Positions 1 through 8,236 of a stretch of 17,553 nt of DNA are shown here, in pieces. The stretch covers positions 1 through 17,553 of the forward strand of contig JAEZPG010000095.1 in the NCBI GenBank assembly GCA_023413555.1, in the 5' to 3' direction. The notes under the pieces were generated by a model, which was given only the letters and a program-made list of their open reading frames with translations, ran no database searches and was not told the DNA's origin. Both the position numbers and the translations under genes were made by a program. Source of the stretch: Bacillota bacterium (GTDB lineage Bacteria > Bacillota > Clostridia > Lachnospirales > Lachnospiraceae). Position 1 is the stretch's first letter. Every line of letters starts with the position of its first letter.

Positions 1-10
1 CTGGTACTGG

Positions 11-120
11 GAGGTTTATTCGGCATGCCCAAAAACCTCAATTTATTATAGAAACATAAAAACAGCTCTAATGTCAGTGTTGGTGCAGGTGCAACGCACC
101 TCGCACCCCAACACTTGACA
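11..120. repeat. Hairpins beyond the rpoC terminator
   Basis: Two inverted repeats lie in the gene-free end of the window. Bases 72-120 form a long imperfect hairpin: TGTCAGTGTTGG and GTGC arms face GCAC and CCAACACTTGACA around a 3-base loop. Bases 11-17 (GAGGTTT) pair with 33-39 (AAACCTC). On the minus strand the 72-120 hairpin is followed by a short T-run after a gap, so it could be a backup terminator or an RNA 3'-end structure behind rpoC. A small dispersed repeat is the alternative. No gene is visible in 1-183. Confidence 0.5.
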
Positions 121-128
121 CAGAGCCG

Positions 129-169
129 AAAAAACCCCTGTAAGTCAGGCTAATCCTGGCTTACAGGGG
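129..169 (-). terminator. Intrinsic terminator of rpoBC
   Basis: A 15-bp stem (135-149 with 155-169, one mismatch) and a 5-base loop are followed on the minus strand by six T (complement of 129-134). It starts 14 bases after the rpoC stop codon, so it is the natural end of the rpoBC transcript. Confidence 0.93.
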
Positions 170-183
170 CTTCTAATTATACT

Positions 184-3100
184 TTATTCATCAAAATCCA
201 TTTCGCTAAAGGACAATTCCTCGCTACTATCGAAATCTTCTCCATATACAGGAACATCTTCATCAAAGTCTTCTAATCCACTGTTTAAAAATTCGGGATT
301 TACCACATCCGTCGTCAGTTTAACGTTACGATATCTCTTCATACCTGTTCCAGCTGGAATCAGTTTACCAATAATTACGTTTTCCTTCAGACCAATCAGT
401 GGGTCAACCTTACCTTTGATTGCTGCTTCTGTAAGAACCTTGGTCGTCTCCTGGAAGGATGCCGCAGATAAGAAGGAGTTTGTAGCTAAAGAAGCCTTCG
501 TAATACCAAGCATCACACGCTTCCCTTCTGCAATCTCTTTCCCTTCTTTTTCAAGTTGTTCATTCATTTCCTCAAACTCAAGGATGTCTACCATGGTTCC
601 AGGCAAGAAATCAGCGTCTCCGTTTTGCTCAACTTTAACCTTCTTAAGCATCTGTCTAACAATCACTTCAATATGCTTATCATTGATATCAACACCTTGT
701 AGACGGTATACACGCTGTACTTCCTGGATCATGTAATCCTGTACAGCACGTACTCCCTTAATCTTAAGGATATCATGAGGATTGACAGAACCTTCTGTCA
801 GCTCATCTCCAGCTTCGATTTCCTGGCCTTCCATTACCTTAATACGGGAACCGTAAGGGATTAGATATGCTTTGGATTCACCTGTCTCATTGTTCTTTAC
901 AATGACTTCACGTTTCTTCTTCGTATCGCTTATTTCTACTATTCCACCAAATTCTGCAATAATTGCAAGTCCCTTTGGCTTACGAGCTTCAAACAACTCT
1001 TCGACACGAGGAAGACCCTGTGTGATATCATCACCGGCAACACCACCGGTATGGAACGTACGCATGGTAAGCTGTGTACCAGGTTCACCAATAGACTGAG
1101 CCGCAATAATACCAACAGCTTCACCAACTTGTACAGCTTCACCTGTTGCCATGTTGGCACCATAACACTTCGCACATACACCAATGTGGGAACGACAGGT
1201 AAGAATCGTACGAATCTTAACCTTTGCGTGATCTCCAGCTTCTATAATCTTCTTAGTATTCACAATCCTAGCGGCACGTTTTGGAGTAATCATGTGATTT
1301 GCTTTTACAATCATCTCACCGTTGTCATCATAAATTGTTTCACAAGAGTATCTTCCTGTGATTCTTTCCTGAAGACTTTCAATTACCTCCTTGCCATCCA
1401 TAAAGGCTTTGATCCACATTCCTGGGATCTCTCCTTTACCTTCACAACAGTCAACTTCACGAATAATTAATTCCTGTGATACATCTACCAGTCGACGGGT
1501 TAAGTAACCAGAATCGGCTGTACGTAATGCTGTATCGGACAGACCCTTACGAGCACCATGGGCGGAAATAAAGTACTCCAGTACATCAAGACCTTCACGG
1601 AAATTCGACTTAATAGGAAGTTCAATAGCTCTACCTGATGTATCAGCCATCATACCACGCATACCAGCAAGCTGTTTGATCTGCTTGTCAGAACCACGGG
1701 CTCCGGAATCAGCCATCATGAATATGTTGTTGTATTTGTCAAGACCGGATAGAAGAGCATCGGTAATCTCATCATCGGCGCCTTTCCAAGTCTCAATAAC
1801 AGCTTTGTATCTTTCTTCATCCGTCAACAAACCTCGACGGAAGTTGTGAGCGATGTTCTCTACCTGTTTCTCAGCTTCAGCTAAAATTGTCTTCTTAGCT
1901 TCTGGAACTGTCATATCGGAGATAGATACTGTCATCGCAGCTCTAGTAGAGTATCTGTAACCAAGTGCTTTTACATTATCTAAAGTTTCAGCGGTCTTGG
2001 TTGCACCATGAGTATTGATACATCTCTCTAAAATCTGCTTTAATTGTTTCTTAGCAACTAAGAAATCAATCTCATATTTTAATTCATTCTCCGGATTGGT
2101 TCTATCTACAAAACCTAAATCCTGAGGAATAATTTCATTAAAAATAATACGTCCAACGGTTGTATCTATCACATAGGAATTGCCGTCCTTATCATATCTA
2201 CGAACCTTGATGGCAGAATGAAGCTTAACAACATTATTCTCATAGGCTAAGATTGCTTCATTTTCATTCTTAAACGCCATTCCTTCCCCTACTTCACCTG
2301 GGCGAAGCTGTGTCAGATAGTAGATACCGAGTACCATATCCTGTGAAGGAACGGCAACAGGACCACCATCGGATGGCTTTAGCAGGTTGTTAGGAGAAAG
2401 CAGTAAGAAACGACATTCTGCCTGTGCTTCTACAGAAAGTGGAAGATGGACCGCCATCTGGTCACCATCGAAGTCGGCATTAAATGCAGTACATACCAAT
2501 GGATGGAGCTTAATTGCTTTACCTTCTACTAGTGTTGGCTCAAATGCCTGAATACCAAGTCTGTGAAGTGTAGGAGCACGGTTTAACATAACAGGATGCT
2601 CTCTAATTACTTCTTCAAGCACATCCCAAACCTCTGTTTGAAGACGTTCTACCATCTTCTTCGCAGATTTAATGTTATGAGCAGTTCCTCTTGCAACCAA
2701 TTCCTTCATAACAAATGGCTTGAATAGTTCAATTGCCATTTCCTTAGGAAGACCACACTGGTAAATCTTAAGTTCTGGACCTACAACGATAACGGAACGA
2801 CCGGAGTAGTCTACACGTTTACCAAGTAAGTTCTGACGGAAACGTCCTTGCTTACCTTTTAACATGTCAGAGAGAGATTTTAATGCGCGGTTACCAGGGC
2901 CGGTAACTGGGCGACCTCTTCTACCATTATCAATCAGAGCATCTACCGCCTCCTGAAGCATTCTCTTCTCGTTACGAACAATAATATCAGGAGCACCTAA
3001 CTCAAGAAGTCTCTTCAAACGGTTATTTCTATTAATAATACGACGATATAAGTCGTTCATATCACTTGTCGCAAAACGTCCACCGTCTAACTGAACCATA

Positions 3101-3840
3101 GGACGGATATCTGGAGGGATTACCGGAATAACAGTAAGAATCATCCAATCAGGTTTGTTTCCTGATTCTCTGAAGGCTTCTACCACCTCCAAGCGTTTGA
3201 TTATTCTAGCTCTCTTTTGACCGGTAGAGTCCTTTAATCCACGTTTTAACTCTACAGATTCCTTTTCTAGGTCAATGGACTGAAGCAATTCCTGAATTGC
3301 TTCTGCTCCCATTCCTACGCGGAATTTGTTACCAAACTTATCATAAGCTTCGCGGTATTCTTTTTCGCTAAGAATCTGCTTGTACTGTAAATCAGTTTCC
3401 CCTTTATCCAATACAATATAAGATGCAAAATATAATACTTTCTCCAGAGTTCTAGGAGAAAGATCTAAGATTAGACCCATTCTACTAGGAATTCCTTTGA
3501 AATACCATATATGAGAAACTGGAGCTGCAAGCTCGATGTGGCCCATACGTTCTCTACGAACACTGGCTTTGGTAACTTCCACACCACATCGGTCACAAAC
3601 TACGCCTTTATAACGAATCTTTTTGTATTTTCCACAGTGACATTCCCAATCTTTATTAGGTCCAAAGATTTTTTCACAGAACAGACCATCTTTCTCAGGC
3701 TTTAAAGTCCTGTAGTTAATTGTCTCTGGTTTCTTAACCTCTCCACGAGACCATTCTCTGATCTTCTCTGGAGAAGCAAGACCTATTTTGATTGCATCAT
3801 ATGTCAACTGTTGTGTAACAACATCAGTAACTTCTGGCAT
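184..3840 (-). CDS. rpoC: DNA-directed RNA polymerase subunit beta'
   Basis: This is the largest catalytic subunit of RNA polymerase, forming the active-site cleft with RpoB. The N-terminal zinc ribbon is visible as C67, C69, C82 and C85. The catalytic Mg-binding motif NADFDGD lies at about residues 454-460. A second zinc site has a Cys near 797 and the Cys cluster SHIGVCAKC at about 880-890. The length of 1218 residues is normal for a Firmicute beta'. I start at the ATG at 3840 because GGGAG lies 8 bases upstream. The in-frame GTG at 3849 would overlap that Shine-Dalgarno. It follows rpoB by only 20 bases, in one transcript. The C-terminal roughly 30 residues are strongly acidic and contain EELSFSEMDFDE, a motif related to two copies in the RpoB tail. 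Confidence 0.98.
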   Translation of the reverse strand: MPEVTDVVTQQLTYDAIKIGLASPEKIREWSRGEVKKPETINYRTLKPEKDGLFCEKIFGPNKDWECHCGKYKKIRYKGVVCDRCGVEVTKASVRRERMGHIELAAPVSHIWYFKGIPSRMGLILDLSPRTLEKVLYFASYIVLDKGETDLQYKQILSEKEYREAYDKFGNKFRVGMGAEAIQELLQSIDLEKESVELKRGLKDSTGQKRARIIKRLEVVEAFRESGNKPDWMILTVIPVIPPDIRPMVQLDGGRFATSDMNDLYRRIINRNNRLKRLLELGAPDIIVRNEKRMLQEAVDALIDNGRRGRPVTGPGNRALKSLSDMLKGKQGRFRQNLLGKRVDYSGRSVIVVGPELKIYQCGLPKEMAIELFKPFVMKELVARGTAHNIKSAKKMVERLQTEVWDVLEEVIREHPVMLNRAPTLHRLGIQAFEPTLVEGKAIKLHPLVCTAFNADFDGDQMAVHLPLSVEAQAECRFLLLSPNNLLKPSDGGPVAVPSQDMVLGIYYLTQLRPGEVGEGMAFKNENEAILAYENNVVKLHSAIKVRRYDKDGNSYVIDTTVGRIIFNEIIPQDLGFVDRTNPENELKYEIDFLVAKKQLKQILERCINTHGATKTAETLDNVKALGYRYSTRAAMTVSISDMTVPEAKKTILAEAEKQVENIAHNFRRGLLTDEERYKAVIETWKGADDEITDALLSGLDKYNNIFMMADSGARGSDKQIKQLAGMRGMMADTSGRAIELPIKSNFREGLDVLEYFISAHGARKGLSDTALRTADSGYLTRRLVDVSQELIIREVDCCEGKGEIPGMWIKAFMDGKEVIESLQERITGRYSCETIYDDNGEMIVKANHMITPKRAARIVNTKKIIEAGDHAKVKIRTILTCRSHIGVCAKCYGANMATGEAVQVGEAVGIIAAQSIGEPGTQLTMRTFHTGGVAGDDITQGLPRVEELFEARKPKGLAIIAEFGGIVEISDTKKKREVIVKNNETGESKAYLIPYGSRIKVMEGQEIEAGDELTEGSVNPHDILKIKGVRAVQDYMIQEVQRVYRLQGVDINDKHIEVIVRQMLKKVKVEQNGDADFLPGTMVDILEFEEMNEQLEKEGKEIAEGKRVMLGITKASLATNSFLSAASFQETTKVLTEAAIKGKVDPLIGLKENVIIGKLIPAGTGMKRYRNVKLTTDVVNPEFLNSGLEDFDEDVPVYGEDFDSSEELSFSEMDFDE

Positions 3841-3860
3841 GTATGGCACTCCCTTCTGTT

Positions 3861-6800
3861 TTACTCATCTTCCATATCAAAGTTGTCAAAGCTTAATTCA
3901 TCGCCGTCTTCCAAATCTTCATCGTCGGATAGCTCATCATCTTCGTCAAATTCCGGCTCGTCTGCTTCAAATATATCAAAACTAAGGGCATCGTCCTTGC
4001 CATCATCCTTCACTTCGCTAAAACCATCTTCTTCAAAGTTATCATCAAAACGGAAATTATCATCACCCTCAATTAAAGGAGTAAGTTCTTCGTCACCGCC
4101 ATCGATATTCTCTGTCATCTTTACTTCATTACCATCTTCATCCAGAACAGTAACATCAAGCGCAAGAGACTGAAGCTCTTTTAATAACACCTTGAAGGAC
4201 TCAGGAATACCTGGTTCGGAAATATTCTCACCTTTGATAATCGCCTCGTAGGTCTTAACACGTCCCACAACATCATCGGATTTCACAGTTAAGATTTCTT
4301 GAAGAGTATAAGCAGCACCATAAGCTTCCAGTGCCCAAACCTCCATCTCACCAAATCTTTGACCACCGAACTGTGCTTTACCACCCAAAGGCTGTTGAGT
4401 AACTAAGGAGTAAGGGCCAGTGGAACGAGCATGAATCTTATCATCAACCAAATGGTGAAGCTTCAAGTAGTGCATGAAGCCAACGGTAACAGCGCCATCA
4501 AAGTATTCTCCTGTTCTACCATCACGTAGATGAACTTTACCATCGCGGTTAATAGGAACCCCTTCCCATTGTCTACGATAGTCTTCGTTCTCTAACAAGT
4601 ACTTCATAAGCTCTGGATCTAAGATATCTTCATACTTCTTCTTAAAGTCCTCCAGAGAGGTATTGACATAATCATTAGCAAGTTCAAGCGTATCCATGAT
4701 ATCGTACTCGTTTGCTCCATCAAATACTGGAGTTGCAACATTAATTCCTAATGCTCTAGCAGCAAGACTTAAATGAATCTCAAGTACCTGTCCGATATTC
4801 ATACGAGAAGGTACGCCTAGAGGATTAAGAACAATATCAAGAGGGCGTCCATTAGGAAGGAATGGCATATCTTCTACTGGTAATACACGGGAAACAACAC
4901 CTTTGTTACCATGACGACCAGCCATCTTATCACCAACTTGAATCTTTCTCTTTTGAGCAATATAGATACGAACTGTCTGATTAACACCTGGAGATAACTC
5001 ATCTCCATTTTCTCTTGTAAATACTTTGGCATCGATAATAATACCAAACTCCCCATGAGGAACACGAAGGGAAGTATCTCTTACTTCACGTGCCTTTTCC
5101 CCAAAGATTGCACGCAGAAGACGTTCTTCCGCAGTAAGCTCCGTCTCACCCTTAGGGGTAACCTTACCTACTAAGATATCTCCGGCACGTACTTCAGCAC
5201 CAATTCTGATGATACCTCTTTCGTCAAGATCCTTAAGGGCATCATCACCTACACCTGGAACATCGCGAGTAATCTCTTCTGGTCCAAGCTTTGTATCACG
5301 GGCTTCTGCCTCATATTCATTGATGTGAACGGAAGTATATACATCTTCCTGAACTAATCTTTCACTTAATAATACAGCATCCTCGTAGTTGTAACCTTCC
5401 CAAGTCATGAAACCGATTAATGGGTTCTTACCAAGAGCAATTTCACCATTCTGAGTACAAGGGCCATCAGCGATTACCTGTCCAGCCGCTACTTTCTCTC
5501 CTCGATCTACAATAGGTCTCTGATTCATGGAGTTACCTTGGTTACTACGAACGAATTTATCTAATTTATAAGTTTTCTTGGTGCCATCTTCCTGACGGAT
5601 AACAATCTCGCTTGCTGTGGAACGCTCAATGGTACCTGCTGCAGTCGCAACTACACAATCTCCAGAGTCAACAGCAGCTTTGGTTTCCATACCAGTTCCA
5701 ACTACAGGAGCTTCTGTAAGTAGTAGAGGAACTGCCTGACGTTGCATGTTAGATCCCATCAGCGCACGATTGGCATCATCATTTTCAAGGAAAGGAATCA
5801 TAGCAGTAGCAACGGAGAACAACATCTTAGGAGATACATCCATCAAATCAACCGTAGATTTAGCAAATTCAGAGATTTCTTCTCTTAAACGGCCAGCTAC
5901 GGAATTTCTTACAAAATGTCCTTCATCGTCAAGAGCTTCGTTAGCCTGTGCCACTATGAATTTATCCTCTTCATCCGCTGTCAGATAAACTACTTCATCT
6001 GTTACAATTGGATTCTTAGGATCTGACTTATCAATCTTTCTATAAGGAGCTTCAATAAATCCATATTCATTAATTCTTGCATAGGATGCAAGAGAGTTAA
6101 TCAAACCGATATTAGGACCCTCAGGAGTTTCGATTGGGCACATTCTACCATAATGGGAATAGTGTACATCTCGAACTTCGAATCCAGCACGATCTCTGGA
6201 AAGACCACCAGGTCCTAAGGCAGAAAGACGTCTCTTATGAGTTAACTCAGAAAGAGGGTTATTCTGATCCATGAACTGGGACAACTGAGAACTTCCGAAG
6301 AATTCCTTGACAGCTGCTGTAACCGGCTTAATGTTAATTAAGGATTGAGGAGAAATACCTTCTAAATCCTGTGTAGTCATTCTTTCACGAACAACTCTTT
6401 CCATTCTAGAAAGACCGATTCTGTATTGGTTCTGTAATAGCTCACCAACCGCACGAATTCTTCTGTTACCCAAATGGTCGATATCATCCTTATTACCTAT
6501 ATTGTGTTCCAGATGCATGTTATAGTTAACAGATGCGAAGATATCCCAAACAGTAATAAACTTAGGAACCAACTTGTGTATGTTGGACTTAATCGCTGCA
6601 ATCAATTCTTCTCTATCTGAGTATTTGTCTAGCAAATATTTTAATGCAAAATAATATACGTCTTCTCTAATTCCTAATTCAGCCTTATCAATTCCCTCAA
6701 CATAATGAGCGATATCAACCATACGGTTGGATACTACCTTTACTTTGCGATCTTCTGACTCTATCCAAACATAAGGGACACCGGAATTCTGAATCTGAGT

Positions 6801-7820
6801 TGCCCTCTCCTCAGTCAAGATAGTACCTGCTTCTGCAATTACTTCTCCTGTAGTCTCATCGATTATATCCTCGGCCAATTTGTGATGAGTAATACGATTC
6901 TTTAAGGCTAACTTCTTATTAAACTTATATCTACCAACCTTAGCAAGGTCATATCTTCTCGCATCAAAGAACATACTTCTAAGTAATGCCTCAGCACTTT
7001 CCACGCTTAAAGGTTCACCTGGACGAAGCTTCTTATAAAGTTCAAATAAACCTTCTTGATAGTTGGTTGATATATCCTTCTGAAGAGTAGCTAAAATCTT
7101 AGGCTCTTCCCCAAAGAAATTAAGAATCTCAGCATTTGTTGCTGCGCCAATTTCTTCATCTACATTCCAACCCTTTTCCGGATCTACACTGTAGTCAAAT
7201 TTACTTCCGTGTAAAGCTCGTAACAATACTGTTACAGGCACCTTTCTGTTCCTATCAACGCGCACATAGAAAATATCATTGCTATCTGTCTCATACTCTA
7301 ACCATGCACCTCTGTTAGGAATTACTGTGCAAAAGAACATTGGTTTGCCAAGCTTATCACGATCTATAGCATAATAAATACCAGGGGAACGTACTAACTG
7401 GCTAACAATAACTCTTTCAGCACCATTAATCACAAAGGTTCCAGTATCAGTCATTAAAGGTAACTCGCCCATGAAAATATCATGTTCGTTAATTTCATCA
7501 TTTTCCTTATTATGAAGTCTAACCTTCACTTTTAATGGAGCTGCATAAGTCGCATCTCTTTCTTTGCACTCTTCGATAGAATACTTCACTTCGTCTCTAC
7601 ATAGTGTAAAACCTACAAAGCGTAAACTAAGATGTCCATTGTAGTCTTCGATTGGAGAGATGTCATCAAATACTTCATTGAGACCTTCGTCTAAGAACCA
7701 CTTGTAAGAATCAGTCTGCACTTCGATTAGATTTGGCATGTCGAGTACTTCCTTTTTCCTGGAGTAGCTCATTCTAACACCTTTACCAACCTTGATGGGA
7801 CGTATTCTGTTCTTTTCCAT
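3861..7820 (-). CDS. rpoB: DNA-directed RNA polymerase subunit beta
   Basis: This is the second catalytic subunit of RNA polymerase. It has the standard order of beta domains. The rifampicin pocket at residues 509-536 reads GSSQLSQFMDQNN then THKRRLSALG. The residues corresponding to E. coli D516, H526 and S531 (here D518, H528, S533) are all wild type, so rifamycin sensitivity is predicted. The conserved C-terminal block with KAQFGGQRFGEMEVWALEAYG is present. After it comes an unusually long acidic extension of roughly 90 residues, rich in D/E with few basic residues, carrying DALSFDIFE and DELSFDNFDMEDE. The total of 1319 residues exceeds the roughly 1190 of Bacillus because of this tail. 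The start ATG has AAGGGGTG about 9 bases upstream. It is preceded by a long leader and followed directly by rpoC. Confidence 0.98.
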   Translation of the reverse strand: MEKNRIRPIKVGKGVRMSYSRKKEVLDMPNLIEVQTDSYKWFLDEGLNEVFDDISPIEDYNGHLSLRFVGFTLCRDEVKYSIEECKERDATYAAPLKVKVRLHNKENDEINEHDIFMGELPLMTDTGTFVINGAERVIVSQLVRSPGIYYAIDRDKLGKPMFFCTVIPNRGAWLEYETDSNDIFYVRVDRNRKVPVTVLLRALHGSKFDYSVDPEKGWNVDEEIGAATNAEILNFFGEEPKILATLQKDISTNYQEGLFELYKKLRPGEPLSVESAEALLRSMFFDARRYDLAKVGRYKFNKKLALKNRITHHKLAEDIIDETTGEVIAEAGTILTEERATQIQNSGVPYVWIESEDRKVKVVSNRMVDIAHYVEGIDKAELGIREDVYYFALKYLLDKYSDREELIAAIKSNIHKLVPKFITVWDIFASVNYNMHLEHNIGNKDDIDHLGNRRIRAVGELLQNQYRIGLSRMERVVRERMTTQDLEGISPQSLINIKPVTAAVKEFFGSSQLSQFMDQNNPLSELTHKRRLSALGPGGLSRDRAGFEVRDVHYSHYGRMCPIETPEGPNIGLINSLASYARINEYGFIEAPYRKIDKSDPKNPIVTDEVVYLTADEEDKFIVAQANEALDDEGHFVRNSVAGRLREEISEFAKSTVDLMDVSPKMLFSVATAMIPFLENDDANRALMGSNMQRQAVPLLLTEAPVVGTGMETKAAVDSGDCVVATAAGTIERSTASEIVIRQEDGTKKTYKLDKFVRSNQGNSMNQRPIVDRGEKVAAGQVIADGPCTQNGEIALGKNPLIGFMTWEGYNYEDAVLLSERLVQEDVYTSVHINEYEAEARDTKLGPEEITRDVPGVGDDALKDLDERGIIRIGAEVRAGDILVGKVTPKGETELTAEERLLRAIFGEKAREVRDTSLRVPHGEFGIIIDAKVFTRENGDELSPGVNQTVRIYIAQKRKIQVGDKMAGRHGNKGVVSRVLPVEDMPFLPNGRPLDIVLNPLGVPSRMNIGQVLEIHLSLAARALGINVATPVFDGANEYDIMDTLELANDYVNTSLEDFKKKYEDILDPELMKYLLENEDYRRQWEGVPINRDGKVHLRDGRTGEYFDGAVTVGFMHYLKLHHLVDDKIHARSTGPYSLVTQQPLGGKAQFGGQRFGEMEVWALEAYGAAYTLQEILTVKSDDVVGRVKTYEAIIKGENISEPGIPESFKVLLKELQSLALDVTVLDEDGNEVKMTENIDGGDEELTPLIEGDDNFRFDDNFEEDGFSEVKDDGKDDALSFDIFEADEPEFDEDDELSDDEDLEDGDELSFDNFDMEDE

Positions 7821-8055
7821 TAACGTTTCACCCCTTGAATTTATTGTAATTATATTCTATAACTAATACTTGCACTAACTATGCTGCACCTCACAGTGCT
7901 CATAAAATAAAGCCTTTCGGCCTAATCACATCTTCCACATCAGCTGCTTCAAACGAAGTTGTATGAATGTATATAAAAAGACTTTTCTTTTTCACTGCTG
8001 TATGCTATAATTAGTTTAATAGGTATTTTATTGCATACGACACCACAATAGTGCA
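7821..8055 (-). promoter_or_regulatory. Long rpoB leader with several hairpins
   Basis: The predicted rpoB transcript starts near 8055, which leaves about 235 untranslated bases. Three inverted repeats are visible. The first pairs 8000-8010 with 8028-8038 (GTATGC/GCATAC core). The second is a GAAA-capped stem at 7908-7924, followed on the minus strand by a broken T-rich run (TTTATTTTAT), resembling a weak attenuator. The third pairs 7872-7876 with 7895-7899 (GCACT/AGTGC). The structure suggests post-initiation control of rpoBC, but no known leader family is recognised. A TATAAT on the minus strand (complement of 7849-7854) could mark a second, proximal start, but it lacks a good -35 box. Confidence 0.4.
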
Positions 8056-8061
8056 TTTTTC

Positions 8062-8090
8062 ATATTAACATATTCCCGTCAAGATGTCAA
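8062..8090 (-). promoter_or_regulatory. Probable sigma-A promoter of rpoBC
   Basis: The minus strand reads TTGACA (complement of 8085-8090), 17 bases, TAATAT (complement of 8062-8067). The -35 box is a perfect match, with A-rich sequence upstream. It lies between the regulator's terminator and rpoB and points at rpoB. Confidence 0.7.
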
Positions 8091-8117
8091 TTGATTTTTG
8101 ACGTCTTTTTGGTTTTT
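8083..8117 (+). terminator. Plus-strand terminator-like hairpin in front of rpoB
   Basis: GATGTCAA (8083-8090) and TTGACGTC (8098-8105) form an 8-bp stem with one G-T pair and a 7-base loop. The plus strand then reads TTTTTGGTTTTT. It looks like an intrinsic terminator for plus-strand transcription toward the regulator. The 5' arm coincides with the -35 box of the minus-strand rpoB promoter, so it may simply be a shared sequence. Confidence 0.35.
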
Positions 8118-8197
8118 ATACGCAGTTTTATTATATTTTTTTGAACTTTTCGAGGTTGTCTATACCTATTCTACACATATTACCAGAATAGTATTCA

Positions 8198-8236
8198 AAA
8201 CACCTGCCCTAGACTTATAATCTAGGGCAGGTGTTT
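8198..8236 (-). terminator. Terminator of the LuxR-type regulator gene
   Basis: A perfect 16-bp stem pairs 8198-8213 with 8221-8236, with a 7-base loop. On the minus strand it ends in GTGTTTTG. The regulator's TAA (8235-8237) lies inside the first arm, so the ribosome stops on the terminator itself. It separates the regulator gene from the rpoBC promoter. Confidence 0.85.

Noticed and set aside
416..1470. Several plus-strand open frames and one minus-strand frame within rpoC
   Set aside because: They overlap the well-supported rpoC reading frame, lack ribosome binding sites and match no known protein.
3811..4173. Plus-strand open frame rich in serine opposite the rpoB tail
   Set aside because: Its Ser-rich translation is simply the antisense of the Asp/Glu-rich RpoB tail.
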